The notes beneath the pieces are model-generated. The model was not told the DNA's origin. It searched no databases and was given only the letters and a program-made list of their open reading frames with translations. Shown here in pieces: positions 35,426 to 43,803 of a DNA stretch of 64,000 nt; the first letter of the stretch is position 1; every line of letters begins with the position of its first letter. The DNA lies in the NCBI RefSeq assembly GCF_036311905.1, contig NZ_JAZDCH010000026.1:96301-160300 (forward strand), written 5' to 3'. The stretch comes from Brachybacterium sp036311905 (GTDB taxonomy: Bacteria > Actinomycetota > Actinomycetes > Actinomycetales > Dermabacteraceae). Both the position numbers and the translations under genes were made by a program.

Positions 35426-36609
35426 TCGTCCGGCGGGGAGCCCAGCATCCCCCAGGCCATCGCCTGCGACAGCGCCTGCTCCCGGTTCGTGGCCCCGAGC
35501 TTGCCGTACAGCGAGCGCAGCTGCGTCTTCACCGTGTTCGGCGAGACGAACAGCCGTTCCGCGATCGTCGCCCGGCGCTCGGTCTGGACCAGGAGGTCCA
35601 GCACCTGGCGCTCGCGCGGGGTGAGCTGGGGCGGGGAGGCGAGGAGCAGGCCCGTGCCCTCGCTCCGGGGCGGGATCAGCGTGTAGTTCTCCCGGAGCAC
35701 CCGATGCGGCTCGAGCTGCCCGGCGGCGAGCAGCGTTGCGAGGGTCGCCTCGCGGACCGGCTGGGGGGTCATCGCGAGCAGCCAGCGCGGGCTCGTGCCG
35801 TCGAGCAGGTCCGCCAGCCGGGTGGCGTGGCGCACGAGCTCGGCGTCCCCGCGGTACCGCTGGGCGATCAGCACCGAGCCGAGCACGGCCGAGATCCGTT
35901 CGAGCGGCGAGTGCGCCGAGGCCTCGGCGCGCACCAGCAGCGACAGTGCCTCGTCGACCCGTCCCGCGGCGGCCTCGCCGGCTGCGAGCAGCGAGACGCG
36001 CATCGACGGCGCGCCGCGGAGGTCCTCGCCGCGCGGACGAGCCGGGGCACGGCCCTCCATCACCTCGAGCAGGGTGCTGACCACGGCGACGCGCCGACGG
36101 ACCGAAGGCAGGGAGTGGTCGGTGATCCGCTCGCCGACGATCCGATGGTGCTCGAGGCCGGCCTCATGGGCGCGGCCCTCCATCGCTTTCGCGACCGAGC
36201 GGACCCCGCTGGCCAGATGCCACAGCTCGGAGGCCGCCAGATGGGGTTCGAGCGGTGCGAGGGCCTCGAGCGCCTGCGCGGGCTGCCCGTCGTCGAGGTC
36301 GACCCAGGCCTGGGCGATGTGCTGGGACGTGCTGCTGTGGTCGAAGGCCCAGTCGGCCGGCCAGTCCGCGGGGCGGATCCCCGCGAGGGTCGCGCGTGCG
36401 AGGTCGATCCGCCCCGCGAGGGCCTGGATCAGCGCGATGTTGGCGAGGGCGTCGTTGTGCAGGTGTCCGTCTCCGAGGTCGGCCGCGAGCTGCAGCTGGA
36501 GCCGGCGCGCCTCGAGCGAGCGGGTGTGCTCCTCGGCGAGCAGGAGGCTGGTCGCGCACTCCGCGAGGGCCGCAGGAATGCGGAACTGTCCTATCGTATG
36601 TGCCGAGCC
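35380..36609 (-). pseudogene. 5'-truncated LuxR-family transcriptional regulator
   Basis: The frame is open for 409 residues from just after a TGA at 36610-36612 and ends with a LuxR helix-turn-helix: LTPRERQVLDLLVQTERRAT, IAERLFVSPNTVKTQLRSLY and GKLGATNREQAL. The preceding 300 residues are helical repeats of the kind seen in large MalT/LAL-type regulators (LAECATSLLLAEEHTRSLEA, HNDALANIALIQALAGRIDL). No ATG, GTG or TTG occurs in frame for the first 140 codons; the first ATG is at 36183, in the middle of the repeats. The ATPase half expected in such regulators is absent. This looks like the surviving C-terminal half of a larger gene. Confidence 0.7.
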
Positions 36610-36648
36610 TCACAGGGTGAAAGAGGGGGTGAGGTTTGTGGATACCTG

Positions 36649-36669
36649 TCGGAAACCATTGGTTTCCGA
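36649..36669. promoter_or_regulatory. Perfect 9-bp palindrome TCGGAAACC-ATT-GGTTTCCGA
   Basis: Two 9-bp arms flank a 3-bp centre in a stretch that is richer in A+T than its surroundings (36590-36730). It has the size of a dimeric repressor operator. No intact regulator gene is adjacent, only the truncated LuxR. The remainder of 36610-36904 holds no gene I can support. Confidence 0.55.
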
Positions 36670-36904
36670 GGCATTGTTGTCGGGCCGAGAAAACCGGATG
36701 GCGACGACCCAGGATCGAGGACCACCTCCATGGCAGAGCAGAACGAGCCGCGCGAGAGCCGCGGAGCCGCGGCGACCGCGCATCGTCGTTCCGCGCACTG
36801 CCGGGACCGCCTCACCAGCGTCTGCCGAGAACCCCTCCCGCATCCGACGTGTCGGCGCCGTCCGGAGGACTCCGCCGCCCGCGTCGCCTGGAGCTCGGTC
36901 CGCT

Positions 36905-37855
36905 TCACCATGCGCCGCTGAGATCCACCTCGAGGATCACCTTGCCGAGGTGGCCGCCGCGGCGGAGCATCCCGTGAGCCTCCTCCGCCTCCTCGAGCGG
37001 GAGCCGTGCGTGCACCGGCACGCGGACTGAGCCGTCCGCGAGGAGCGGCCACACCAGGTCCTGGGTGCGCGCGAGGATCTCCTGCTTCTCCGCGGCGGGT
37101 CGTGAGCGGAGGGTGGTCCCGAGGATCCGGGCCCGGCGGCCCATGAGGAGGCCGATCGGCAGCTCGCCCCGTGCACCGCCGAGGGTCCCGATGATCACCA
37201 GGCGGCCCCGCTCGCGCAGCATCGCCACGTTCTCGGCCAGCAGCGACCCGCCCACCACGTCGAGGATCACGTCGGCCCCGCCCTCGGCGGCGACGGCCGC
37301 GGGGAGATCCGTGGTGCGGCGGTCCCAGGCGGCGTCGGCCCCGAGAGCGCGCGCCGACCCGCAGGCCTCGGGGGAGCCGGTCACGGCGAGCACCCGGGCA
37401 CCCAGGCGGTGGGCGATCTGCACCGCGGCGGTGCCGATGCCGCCCGAGGCCCCGTGGATCAGCACGGTCTCGCCCGTGCGCAGCCCCGCCTCGAGGACGA
37501 GGTTCGAGACCACGGTCGCGGCGACCTCGGGCACCCCGGCCGCCGGGACCGCCTCCACCCCGGCGGGAGCGGGGAGGAGCTGGCCCTCGGGAACCGCGAC
37601 GACCTCGGCGTAGCCGCCCCCGGCGAGGAGCGCCACGACCGGTGCCCCGGTGTCGCGGCGCCGACCGGCGACCTCGAGCCCCGGCAGCTCGGAGGCTCCG
37701 GCGGGCGGCGGATAGCCCCCGGCGACCTGCAGCAGATCGGCACGGTTCACCCCGGCGGCGACCACGTCCACGAGCACCTCGCCGGGGGCCGGGGAGGGCT
37801 CCGGGAGGTCGGTGAGGAGGAGGCGGTGCTCGGGGGTGATCGTCATCGCGCGCAT
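36905..37855 (-). CDS. NADPH:quinone oxidoreductase (zinc-independent MDR, PIG3-like)
   Basis: The 316-residue protein is a medium-chain reductase of the quinone oxidoreductase type. It has VLVDVVAAGVNRADLLQVAG and YPPPAGASELPGLEVAG at the N-terminus, as in the PIG3/TP53I3 subfamily, and the NADPH-binding VLIHGASGGIGTAAVQIAHR. Zinc-ligand cysteines are absent. It ends with the usual LPLEEAEEAHGMLRRGGHLGKVIL. The family reduces quinones or enones with NADPH. ATG 37855 is preceded by TAGCGT 6 nt upstream. It diverges from the GntR/ABC operon. Confidence 0.88.
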   Translation of the reverse strand: MRAMTITPEHRLLLTDLPEPSPAPGEVLVDVVAAGVNRADLLQVAGGYPPPAGASELPGLEVAGRRRDTGAPVVALLAGGGYAEVVAVPEGQLLPAPAGVEAVPAAGVPEVAATVVSNLVLEAGLRTGETVLIHGASGGIGTAAVQIAHRLGARVLAVTGSPEACGSARALGADAAWDRRTTDLPAAVAAEGGADVILDVVGGSLLAENVAMLRERGRLVIIGTLGGARGELPIGLLMGRRARILGTTLRSRPAAEKQEILARTQDLVWPLLADGSVRVPVHARLPLEEAEEAHGMLRRGGHLGKVILEVDLSGAW

Positions 37856-37861
37856 GGGGCC

Positions 37862-37867
37862 ACGCTA
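37862..37867 (-). promoter_or_regulatory. Leaderless -10 box of the quinone oxidoreductase gene
   Basis: TAGCGT on the minus strand lies 6 nt before the ATG at 37855. Confidence 0.5.
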
Positions 37868-37884
37868 CGGCCGCCGCGGGAGGC

Positions 37885-37913
37885 TTGACCCGATGCCGGT
37901 TCCATGGTTCATT
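37885..37913 (+). promoter_or_regulatory. Promoter of the GntR/ABC operon
   Basis: TTGACC (37885-37890), a 17-bp spacer and TTCATT (37908-37913) fit a housekeeping promoter. The -10 lies inside the operator palindrome. Confidence 0.5.
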
Positions 37914-37929
37914 AGTCGAGTAATGAACC
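37906..37929. promoter_or_regulatory. Perfect operator palindrome GGTTCATTA-N6-TAATGAACC
   Basis: Nine-base arms with a 6-bp centre overlap the -10 region, 25 bp upstream of the GntR start. It is the expected autoregulatory operator of the YtrA-type regulator encoded next. Confidence 0.8.
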
Positions 37930-37953
37930 GATGAAGGTGTTCCGGGAGGTGCC

Positions 37954-38313
37954 GTGGTCGACGAGAACCGACCGCTCTTCGTGGTCGTCGCCGAGCAGAT
38001 CGAGGACGGCATCCTCGACGGCAGCCACCCCGAGGGCACCGCCGTCCCCTCCACCAACGAGCTCGCCGGCTTCCTGCGGATCAATCCCGCGACCGCCGGC
38101 AAGGGCCTGAACCTCCTGGTCGACGCCGGCGTGCTGGTCAAGCGCCGGGGGCTGGGCATGTATGTCGCCGACGGGGCCGTCCAGGCCCTGCGCGCCCGTC
38201 GTCGCGAGGACTTCGCGAGGACCTACCTCGACCCCCTCCTGCGCGAGGCGGACCGGCTGGGGATCACCCCCGCCGAGCTCGCCCGCCTGATCACGAAGGG
38301 ACCCACCGCATGA
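37954..38313 (+). CDS. GntR-family regulator, YtrA type, of an ABC operon
   Basis: The 119-residue protein is a YtrA-type GntR regulator: RPLFVVVAEQIEDGILDGSH starts the winged helix, AVPSTNELAGFLRINPATAG is the recognition region, and VLVKRRGLGMYVADGA is the wing. A short helical tail follows. It starts at GTG with GGGAGGTGCC upstream. The operon order regulator, ATPase, permease with 4-bp overlap and short spacing is that of ytr-type cell-envelope stress transporters. The palindrome at 37906 makes negative autoregulation likely. Confidence 0.92.
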   Translation: MVDENRPLFVVVAEQIEDGILDGSHPEGTAVPSTNELAGFLRINPATAGKGLNLLVDAGVLVKRRGLGMYVADGAVQALRARRREDFARTYLDPLLREADRLGITPAELARLITKGPTA

Positions 38314-39170
38314 CCGCCCTCCAGACCCACGACCTGACCAAACGTTTCCGCGACGTCCTCGCCGCGGACCGCATCACCCTCTCCCTCGAGCAGGACCGGA
38401 TCCACGGTCTGCTCGGTCGCAACGGCGCCGGGAAGACCACCCTCATGAAGCTCGTCACCGGGCAGCTCTTCGCGAGCTCGGGGCGGATCCGGCTGCTCGG
38501 CGAGGACCCGCTCGAGAACGTCGCCGTGCTCTCGCGCACCTGCTTCATCCAGGAGAGCCAGTCCTACCCGGACGGCTTCCGCCCGCTGGACCTGCTGCGC
38601 ATCGCCCGCGATCTCCACCCGGCCTGGGACGAGGCGCTCGCCCGGGAGCTCGTGGCCGACTTCCGCCTCCCCGAGAAGCGCCCGATCAAGAAGCTCTCCC
38701 GGGGTCAGCTCTCCGCCGTCGGCATCATCGTCGGCCTCGCCTCGCGGGCCCCGCTGACCTTCTTCGACGAGCCCTACCTGGGGCTCGACGCCGTCGCCCG
38801 CCGCCTCTTCTACGACCGGCTGCTGGCCGACTACGCCGAGCACCCCCGCACCGTCGTGCTCTCGACCCATCACATCGACGAGGTCGCGAACCTGCTCGAG
38901 CACGTGGTGGTCCTGGACCAGGGCCGCGTCGTGATCGACGACGACGTCGACACCCTGCGCGCGGCGTCGCTGCAGGTCTCGGGGCGGGCGGGCGATGTCG
39001 CCGACTTCGTCGCCGGGGCCGAGGTGCTGCGTCTCGACGAGCTCGGTGCCCTCGCCACCGCCACCCTGCACCGCGACGCGCTGCACGACGAGGAGGGCGC
39101 CCGGCGCCGGGGCCTCGACGTCACGCCCGTCTCGCTGCAGGACTACATCGTCCACCGCACCGCCGCCTGA
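38310..39170 (+). CDS. ABC transporter ATP-binding protein
   Basis: The 286-residue ATPase has Walker A GRNGAGKTTLMKL, Q-loop CFIQESQSYPDGF, a signature that reads LSRGQLSAVGIIVGL, Walker B LTFFDEPYLGLD and an H-loop in VVLSTHHIDEVANLLEHV. The form of these motifs (SRGQ signature, DEPYLGLD) is typical of YtrB/YhcH-type ATPases. The last 70 residues are a C-terminal extension of unclear role. It overlaps the GntR gene by 4 bp and precedes the permease by 11 bp. The substrate is unknown; export or envelope-stress resistance is the usual guess. Confidence 0.9.
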   Translation: MTALQTHDLTKRFRDVLAADRITLSLEQDRIHGLLGRNGAGKTTLMKLVTGQLFASSGRIRLLGEDPLENVAVLSRTCFIQESQSYPDGFRPLDLLRIARDLHPAWDEALARELVADFRLPEKRPIKKLSRGQLSAVGIIVGLASRAPLTFFDEPYLGLDAVARRLFYDRLLADYAEHPRTVVLSTHHIDEVANLLEHVVVLDQGRVVIDDDVDTLRAASLQVSGRAGDVADFVAGAEVLRLDELGALATATLHRDALHDEEGARRRGLDVTPVSLQDYIVHRTAA

Positions 39171-39181
39171 GAGGACCCGCC

Positions 39182-39898
39182 ATGCGTCACCGCAGCGTCA
39201 TCCGGATGCACACCGTCAACACCATGCAGGCCATCGGCTGGCCCGCGACAGCACTCGTCCTGTCCCTCGCGATCGTGCTGGTGATCGGGGCGATCGTCGG
39301 CGCGATCGGCCCCGAGGCGCGGGTCGGCATGCACGAGGGCATGCGCTTCAACGGGGCGATCTTCGCGATCCTCGGCCCGCTGATCGGCTACGGGTTCACG
39401 TCGATGGGGCAGTTCTTCCCCCTCGCCCTGGGCCTGGGGATCACCCGTCGCGAGTACGCCCTGGGCGCCGGGCTGCTGTTCCTCGCCAACGCGGTGCTCT
39501 ACACCGGCGTCATCACGGTCGGCAAGGCGATCGAGGTCGCGACCGACGGTTTCGGGCTCGGCGTGCGCTTCTTCGACGTCGTCTACGTGGGGACCGGGCC
39601 GCTGTGGCAGACCACGATCCAGTCCTTCCTGGTGATCACGGCGATGCTGTTCCTCGGCGCGGCGATCACCGCCGCCTTCCTCCGCCTCGGCCAGCCCTTC
39701 CTCTGGACGCTGGGCGGAGCGCTCGGCGTGATCGGGGTCGCGATCTTCGCAGGGCTGGTGCTGATCGACGGCCTCGGCGCGGCGCTCCTGCGCGTCCTGA
39801 CCATGGGATGGGGCCCGTGGATGGGCGTGACCGCGGGGATCGCGCTCCTCGCCGCGGGCGTCTGGCTGCTGCTGGTGCGCCGCACCCAGGTGCGCTGA
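39182..39898 (+). CDS. Membrane component of the GntR-controlled ABC transporter
   Basis: The 238-residue protein has six hydrophobic segments and a charged loop (PEARVGMHEGMRFN) between the first and second. It begins RHRSVIRMHTVNTMQAIGWP. No family signature is visible beyond general resemblance to the small permeases of YtrA-type operons. Position directly after the ATPase, with an AGAGGACCCGCC ribosome binding site, makes it the transmembrane partner. It is convergent with the next gene, 10 bp apart; an imperfect CTGAGC/GCTCAG hairpin spans the junction. Confidence 0.75.
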   Translation: MRHRSVIRMHTVNTMQAIGWPATALVLSLAIVLVIGAIVGAIGPEARVGMHEGMRFNGAIFAILGPLIGYGFTSMGQFFPLALGLGITRREYALGAGLLFLANAVLYTGVITVGKAIEVATDGFGLGVRFFDVVYVGTGPLWQTTIQSFLVITAMLFLGAAITAAFLRLGQPFLWTLGGALGVIGVAIFAGLVLIDGLGAALLRVLTMGWGPWMGVTAGIALLAAGVWLLLVRRTQVR

Positions 39899-39908
39899 GC
39901 GCAGCGGC

Positions 39909-40886
39909 TCAGGCCCGCACGTCCACGACGGTCCGGCCGCTCACCTGTCCGGCGAGGATCCGCTCCGCGAGCGGCAGCACTCCGGCGAGCCCGACGGTCG
40001 CCGTCAGGGAGTCCAGCAGGGCGAGGTCGAGCTCCGCGGCGAGCCCTGCCCACGCCCGCTCCCGGACGGCGCGGGGGGCGTCCACCGAGTTCACGCCCGC
40101 GAGCGTCACCTGGCGCAGGATGAAGGGCAGGACCGTGGTCGGCAGATCCGGGCCCTGGGCGAGGCCGTAGGCGGCGACCGTCCCGCCCCAGCGGGTCTGC
40201 GCGAGGACGTTCGCGAGGGTCGCGGAGCCGACGCCGTCGACCGCGGCGGCCCAGCGCTGTGACTGCAAAGGCCTCCCGTCGGCCGCGAGCAGCTCGTCGC
40301 GGTCGATCACCTCCGCGGCGCCGAGCGCGCGCAGCAGCTCGCCGTTCTCCTCCTGCCGTCCGGTCGCCGCGACCACGCGGTGCCCGCGGGCGGCGAGCAG
40401 CGCCACCGCGATCGACCCGGCCCCGCCCGAGGCGCCCGTGACCAGCACGTCCCCGTCCTCCGGGGACAGCCCCGCGTCCTCCAGGCGGTGCAAGGCGAGC
40501 ATGGCGGTGAAGCCCGCGGTGCCGATCGCCGCGGCGCGAGCGGGGGAGATCGCCTCCGGCAGGCGCACGAGAGCGTCGGGCCGCACCCGGGCGCGGGTCG
40601 CGAAGCCGCCGTGCCGCGTCTCGCCGATCCCGTCGCCGTTCAGCACCACCGCATCGCCCGGCGCGAAGCGCCCGTCGGCCGACTCCGTGACCGTGCCGAC
40701 CAGGTCGATGCCCGGGATCAGCGGGTGGCGGCGCACGATGCCCCGCCCCGCGAGGGCCATGCCGTCCTTGTAGTTGAGGGAGGAGTACTCCACGTCCACG
40801 GCGACCGCGCCGTCCAGCAGCGACTCGTCGGCGTCCTCGAGCAGACGCGGGGTCGCCCCCTCGGACTCGATCAGGATCGCGCGCAT
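39909..40886 (-). CDS. YhdH/AcuI-type acrylyl-CoA reductase family protein
   Basis: The 325-residue zinc-independent medium-chain reductase matches the YhdH/AcuI family, which reduces acrylyl-CoA or related enoyl compounds with NADPH. Diagnostic parts are VDVEYSSLNYKDGMALAGRG near residue 33, HPLIPGIDLVGTV, VLVTGASGGAGSIAVALLAA for NADPH binding, and a C-terminal GVNSVDAPRAVRERAWAGLA. ATG 40886 was chosen because GAGGAGC lies 5 nt upstream and the family start (MRAILIE) fits exactly. No propionate or DMSP genes are adjacent, so the physiological substrate is open. Confidence 0.9.
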   Translation of the reverse strand: MRAILIESEGATPRLLEDADESLLDGAVAVDVEYSSLNYKDGMALAGRGIVRRHPLIPGIDLVGTVTESADGRFAPGDAVVLNGDGIGETRHGGFATRARVRPDALVRLPEAISPARAAAIGTAGFTAMLALHRLEDAGLSPEDGDVLVTGASGGAGSIAVALLAARGHRVVAATGRQEENGELLRALGAAEVIDRDELLAADGRPLQSQRWAAAVDGVGSATLANVLAQTRWGGTVAAYGLAQGPDLPTTVLPFILRQVTLAGVNSVDAPRAVRERAWAGLAAELDLALLDSLTATVGLAGVLPLAERILAGQVSGRTVVDVRA

Positions 40887-41000
40887 CGGGTGCTCCTCGT
40901 GCTCGGGGGAGGGGTCGGCACCAGCGTATGCCTCCGTCGCGCGGCGCCCCGCCGAAGGTCCCGGCCGGGGCGAGGCTCGCGGGGGGAGGATGACAGGACG

Positions 41001-43688
41001 ATGCACAGCGAGCCCGCGAGCCCGAGCCCCACCCGTCCCGCCGACCGCGCCGCGCCCCATGCGCTGACCGGGGAGGAGGTGCTGGAGGCCTTCGGCTCCC
41101 GGCCCGCCGGTCTCTCCGCCGACGAGGCCGCCGAGCGCCTCGAGCGGCACGGCCCGAACGCGTTGCCCGCCGGCGAGCGGGAGTCCCGGGTGGTGCGCTT
41201 CCTGCGCCAGTTCCAGGACCCGATGATCTACGTGCTGCTCGGCGCGGCGGTGCTGACCACCGTCATGGGGCACCTGGTCGACACGATCGTGATCCTCGCC
41301 GTGGTGCTGGTCAACGCGGTGATCGGGGATGTCCAGGAGGGGCGGGCGGCCGATGCGCTCGAGAGCATCCGCTCGATGCTGTCGCTCGACGCGCAGGTCC
41401 GCCGCGACGGCGCCTGGCGCACCGTCCCCGCGGAGGAGCTCGTGCCCGGGGACGTGGTGCGGCTCGGCGCGGGCGACCGCGCCCCCGCGGACCTGCGCCT
41501 CCTCGAGGCGAACAGCCTCGGCGCCGAGGAGTCGGCGCTGACCGGCGAGTCCCTCGCGGTGGAGAAGTCCCCGGCGCCGGTGGCCGCCGACGCCCCGCTC
41601 GGCGACCGCAGCGGGATGGTCTTCTCCGGCACCACCCTCACCTCGGGCTCCGGGCGCGGCGTCGTGGTCGCCACCGGCACGGCCACCGAGATCGGGCACA
41701 TCACCTCGATGCTCGACGAGGTCGAGGCGATGGAGACCCCGCTGACCCGGCAGATGAGCGACTTCTCCACGAAGCTCTCGGTCGTGGTGGTCGCCGCCGC
41801 GGTGCTCATGTTCGTGCTCGGGTGGGTGCTGCACGACCAGGGGCTCGGGGAGCTCGCGATCGCCGCGATCGGCTTCGCGGTCGCCGCGATCCCGGAGGGA
41901 CTGCCCGCGGTGCTGACCATCACCCTCGCCCTCGGCGTCCAGGCGATGGCCCGGCGCAGCGCGATCACCCGCCGCATGAACTCGGTCGAGACCCTCGGGG
42001 CGGTCACCGTGATCGCCTCGGACAAGACCGGCACGCTCACCCGGAACGAGATGACCGTGCGCACCGTGGTCACGCCCGAGGGCACCTACGAGGTGACCGG
42101 CACCGGGTACGCCCCCGAGGGGGAGATCCGCTCCGCGGGCCGGGTGGTGACGGCGCGGGAGCACCGCGACCTGCGCCTGCTCGCCGAGGTCGCGGCGCGC
42201 ACCAACGACTCCTCCCTCAGCTGCACCGCCGAGGGCTGGGCGCTGTCGGGCGAGCCGACCGACGGCGGACTGCGCACCTTCGCGATGAAGGCCGGGAGCG
42301 CGGGGGAGGACGAGCACCGCCTCGCCGCGGTGCCCTTCGACTCCGCGTACAAGTACATGGCGACCCTCGACCGGGTCGACGGCGTCGGGACGCTCGTGCA
42401 CCTCAAGGGCGCGCCCGACCGGCTGCTGGACCGCTGCGACCTCGCGCCGGGCGAGCGGGAGCGCTGGGAGCGGCGGATCGACGAGCTCGGTGGGCAGGGG
42501 CTGCGGGTGCTCGCGGCCGCCGTACGCCGCGCCGAGGACGATGCCCGGACCCTGGGCGCCGCGGACGTCGAGGACGGAGGCTTCACCTTCCTCGGCCTGT
42601 ACGGGATCATCGACCCGCCCCGCGAGGAAGCCGTCCGCGCGATCCGCACCGTGCAGCGCGCCGGGATCCGGGTGCTCATGATCACCGGAGACCACGCCGG
42701 GACCGCGACCGCCATCGGACGCGAGATGGGCATCACCGACGAGCTCGGCGCCGTCACCGGCGCGCAGCTCGACGCCGCGGACGACGAGGAGCTCGCCGAG
42801 CTCGTGCGCACCCGCACGGTCTTCGCCCGCACCAGCCCCGAGCACAAGCTGCGGCTGGTCACCGCCCTGCAGGGGCAGGGCGAGGTGGTCTCGATGACCG
42901 GGGACGGGGTGAACGACGCCCCGGCGCTGAAGAAGGCCGACGTGGGCGTCGCGATGGGCATCAAGGGCACCGAGGCCACGAAGGAGGCGGCCGACGTGGT
43001 GCTCGCCGACGACGACTTCGCGACCATCGGCGCCGCGGTCGAGATGGGTCGGACCATCTATGACAATCTCCGCAAGGCGATCGTGTTCATCCTGCCCACC
43101 AACGGCGCGCAGGGCCTGGTCGTCCTGGTCGCGGTGGTGCTGGGGATGACCCTGCCGCTCACCCCGGTGCAGGTGCTGTGGGTCAACACCATCACCGCCG
43201 TCACCCTCGCGCTCGCCCTCGCCTTCGAGCCCGGGGAGCCCGACGTCATGGACCGCCCGCCCCGCCCGCCGGGCGCCTCGATCCTCTCGCGCGCGGGCGT
43301 GGTCCGGATCGTGTACGTCTCGCTCCTGCTGGGCGCGGTGACGATCGCGGTGTTCCTGGGGGGCCAGGCCGCGGGCGTGGCCCTCGAGGTCTCCCGCACC
43401 ACCGCCGTGAACACCCTCGTGGTGGGTCAGATCTTCTACCTGCTCGCCTCCCGCTTCAGCGCCGGCACGAGCCTGCGCCGGGAGCTGCTGACCACCAACC
43501 CCGTCTCCTGGCTGTGCATCGCGGTCATGCTCGTGCTGCAGCTCGCCTTCGTGCACCTGCCCCCGCTGCAGGCGGCCTTCGGCTCCGCCCCGGTGGGCTG
43601 GGCCGGCTGGCTGATCCCGCTCGGCGCCGGGCTGCTGGTGCTCGCCGTGGTCGAGGTCGACAAGGCGCTGCGCCGCAGGTCCCGGTAG
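41001..43688 (+). CDS. P-type cation ATPase (P2, Ca2+-transporting type)
   Basis: The 895-residue pump has an N-terminal cation-ATPase segment (about 15-75), ten membrane helices and a full cytoplasmic catalytic part. The actuator loop is LTGES, the phosphorylation site is SDKTGTLTRNEMT, the nucleotide-binding motif is LKGAPDRLLDRC, and the hinge is TGDGVNDAPALKKADVGVAM. The M4 motif PEGLPAVLTITLALG, with a Glu among metal ligands, fits Ca2+ or Mn2+/Na+-type P2 pumps rather than heavy-metal CPx pumps. Ion specificity cannot be fixed from this. The ATG at 41001 follows a GGGGGAGGA ribosome binding site. Confidence 0.93.
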   Translation: MHSEPASPSPTRPADRAAPHALTGEEVLEAFGSRPAGLSADEAAERLERHGPNALPAGERESRVVRFLRQFQDPMIYVLLGAAVLTTVMGHLVDTIVILAVVLVNAVIGDVQEGRAADALESIRSMLSLDAQVRRDGAWRTVPAEELVPGDVVRLGAGDRAPADLRLLEANSLGAEESALTGESLAVEKSPAPVAADAPLGDRSGMVFSGTTLTSGSGRGVVVATGTATEIGHITSMLDEVEAMETPLTRQMSDFSTKLSVVVVAAAVLMFVLGWVLHDQGLGELAIAAIGFAVAAIPEGLPAVLTITLALGVQAMARRSAITRRMNSVETLGAVTVIASDKTGTLTRNEMTVRTVVTPEGTYEVTGTGYAPEGEIRSAGRVVTAREHRDLRLLAEVAARTNDSSLSCTAEGWALSGEPTDGGLRTFAMKAGSAGEDEHRLAAVPFDSAYKYMATLDRVDGVGTLVHLKGAPDRLLDRCDLAPGERERWERRIDELGGQGLRVLAAAVRRAEDDARTLGAADVEDGGFTFLGLYGIIDPPREEAVRAIRTVQRAGIRVLMITGDHAGTATAIGREMGITDELGAVTGAQLDAADDEELAELVRTRTVFARTSPEHKLRLVTALQGQGEVVSMTGDGVNDAPALKKADVGVAMGIKGTEATKEAADVVLADDDFATIGAAVEMGRTIYDNLRKAIVFILPTNGAQGLVVLVAVVLGMTLPLTPVQVLWVNTITAVTLALALAFEPGEPDVMDRPPRPPGASILSRAGVVRIVYVSLLLGAVTIAVFLGGQAAGVALEVSRTTAVNTLVVGQIFYLLASRFSAGTSLRRELLTTNPVSWLCIAVMLVLQLAFVHLPPLQAAFGSAPVGWAGWLIPLGAGLLVLAVVEVDKALRRRSR

Positions 43689-43714
43689 ACTCCCGCGGGT
43701 GCCTCCGGGCACCG

Positions 43715-43802
43715 GGAGGGTTGTCAGAGCGGCCGAATGAGATGGTCTTGAAAACCATTGTGCAGTGACCCTGTACCGCGGGTTCGAATCCCGCACCCTC
43801 CG
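43715..43802 (+). tRNA. tRNA-Ser (UGA anticodon)
   Basis: The 88-nt sequence folds as a class II tRNA with a long variable arm. Acceptor strands GGAGGGT and ACCCTCC pair fully, the anticodon loop is CTTGAAA with anticodon TGA, and the T-arm loop is GTTCGAATCC. A discriminator G follows. CCA is not encoded. It reads UCA-type serine codons. Confidence 0.95.
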
Positions 43803-43803
43803 C

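Noticed and set aside
36730..36921. Small plus-strand frame starting MAEQNEPRESRG
   Set aside because: Weak ribosome binding site, composition like a chance frame, no recognisable domain, and its end overlaps the oxidoreductase gene.
43715..43802. tRNA-Ser as a possible integration site
   Set aside because: No integrase, no duplicated tRNA 3' end nearby and no foreign-looking block between the flanking genes.
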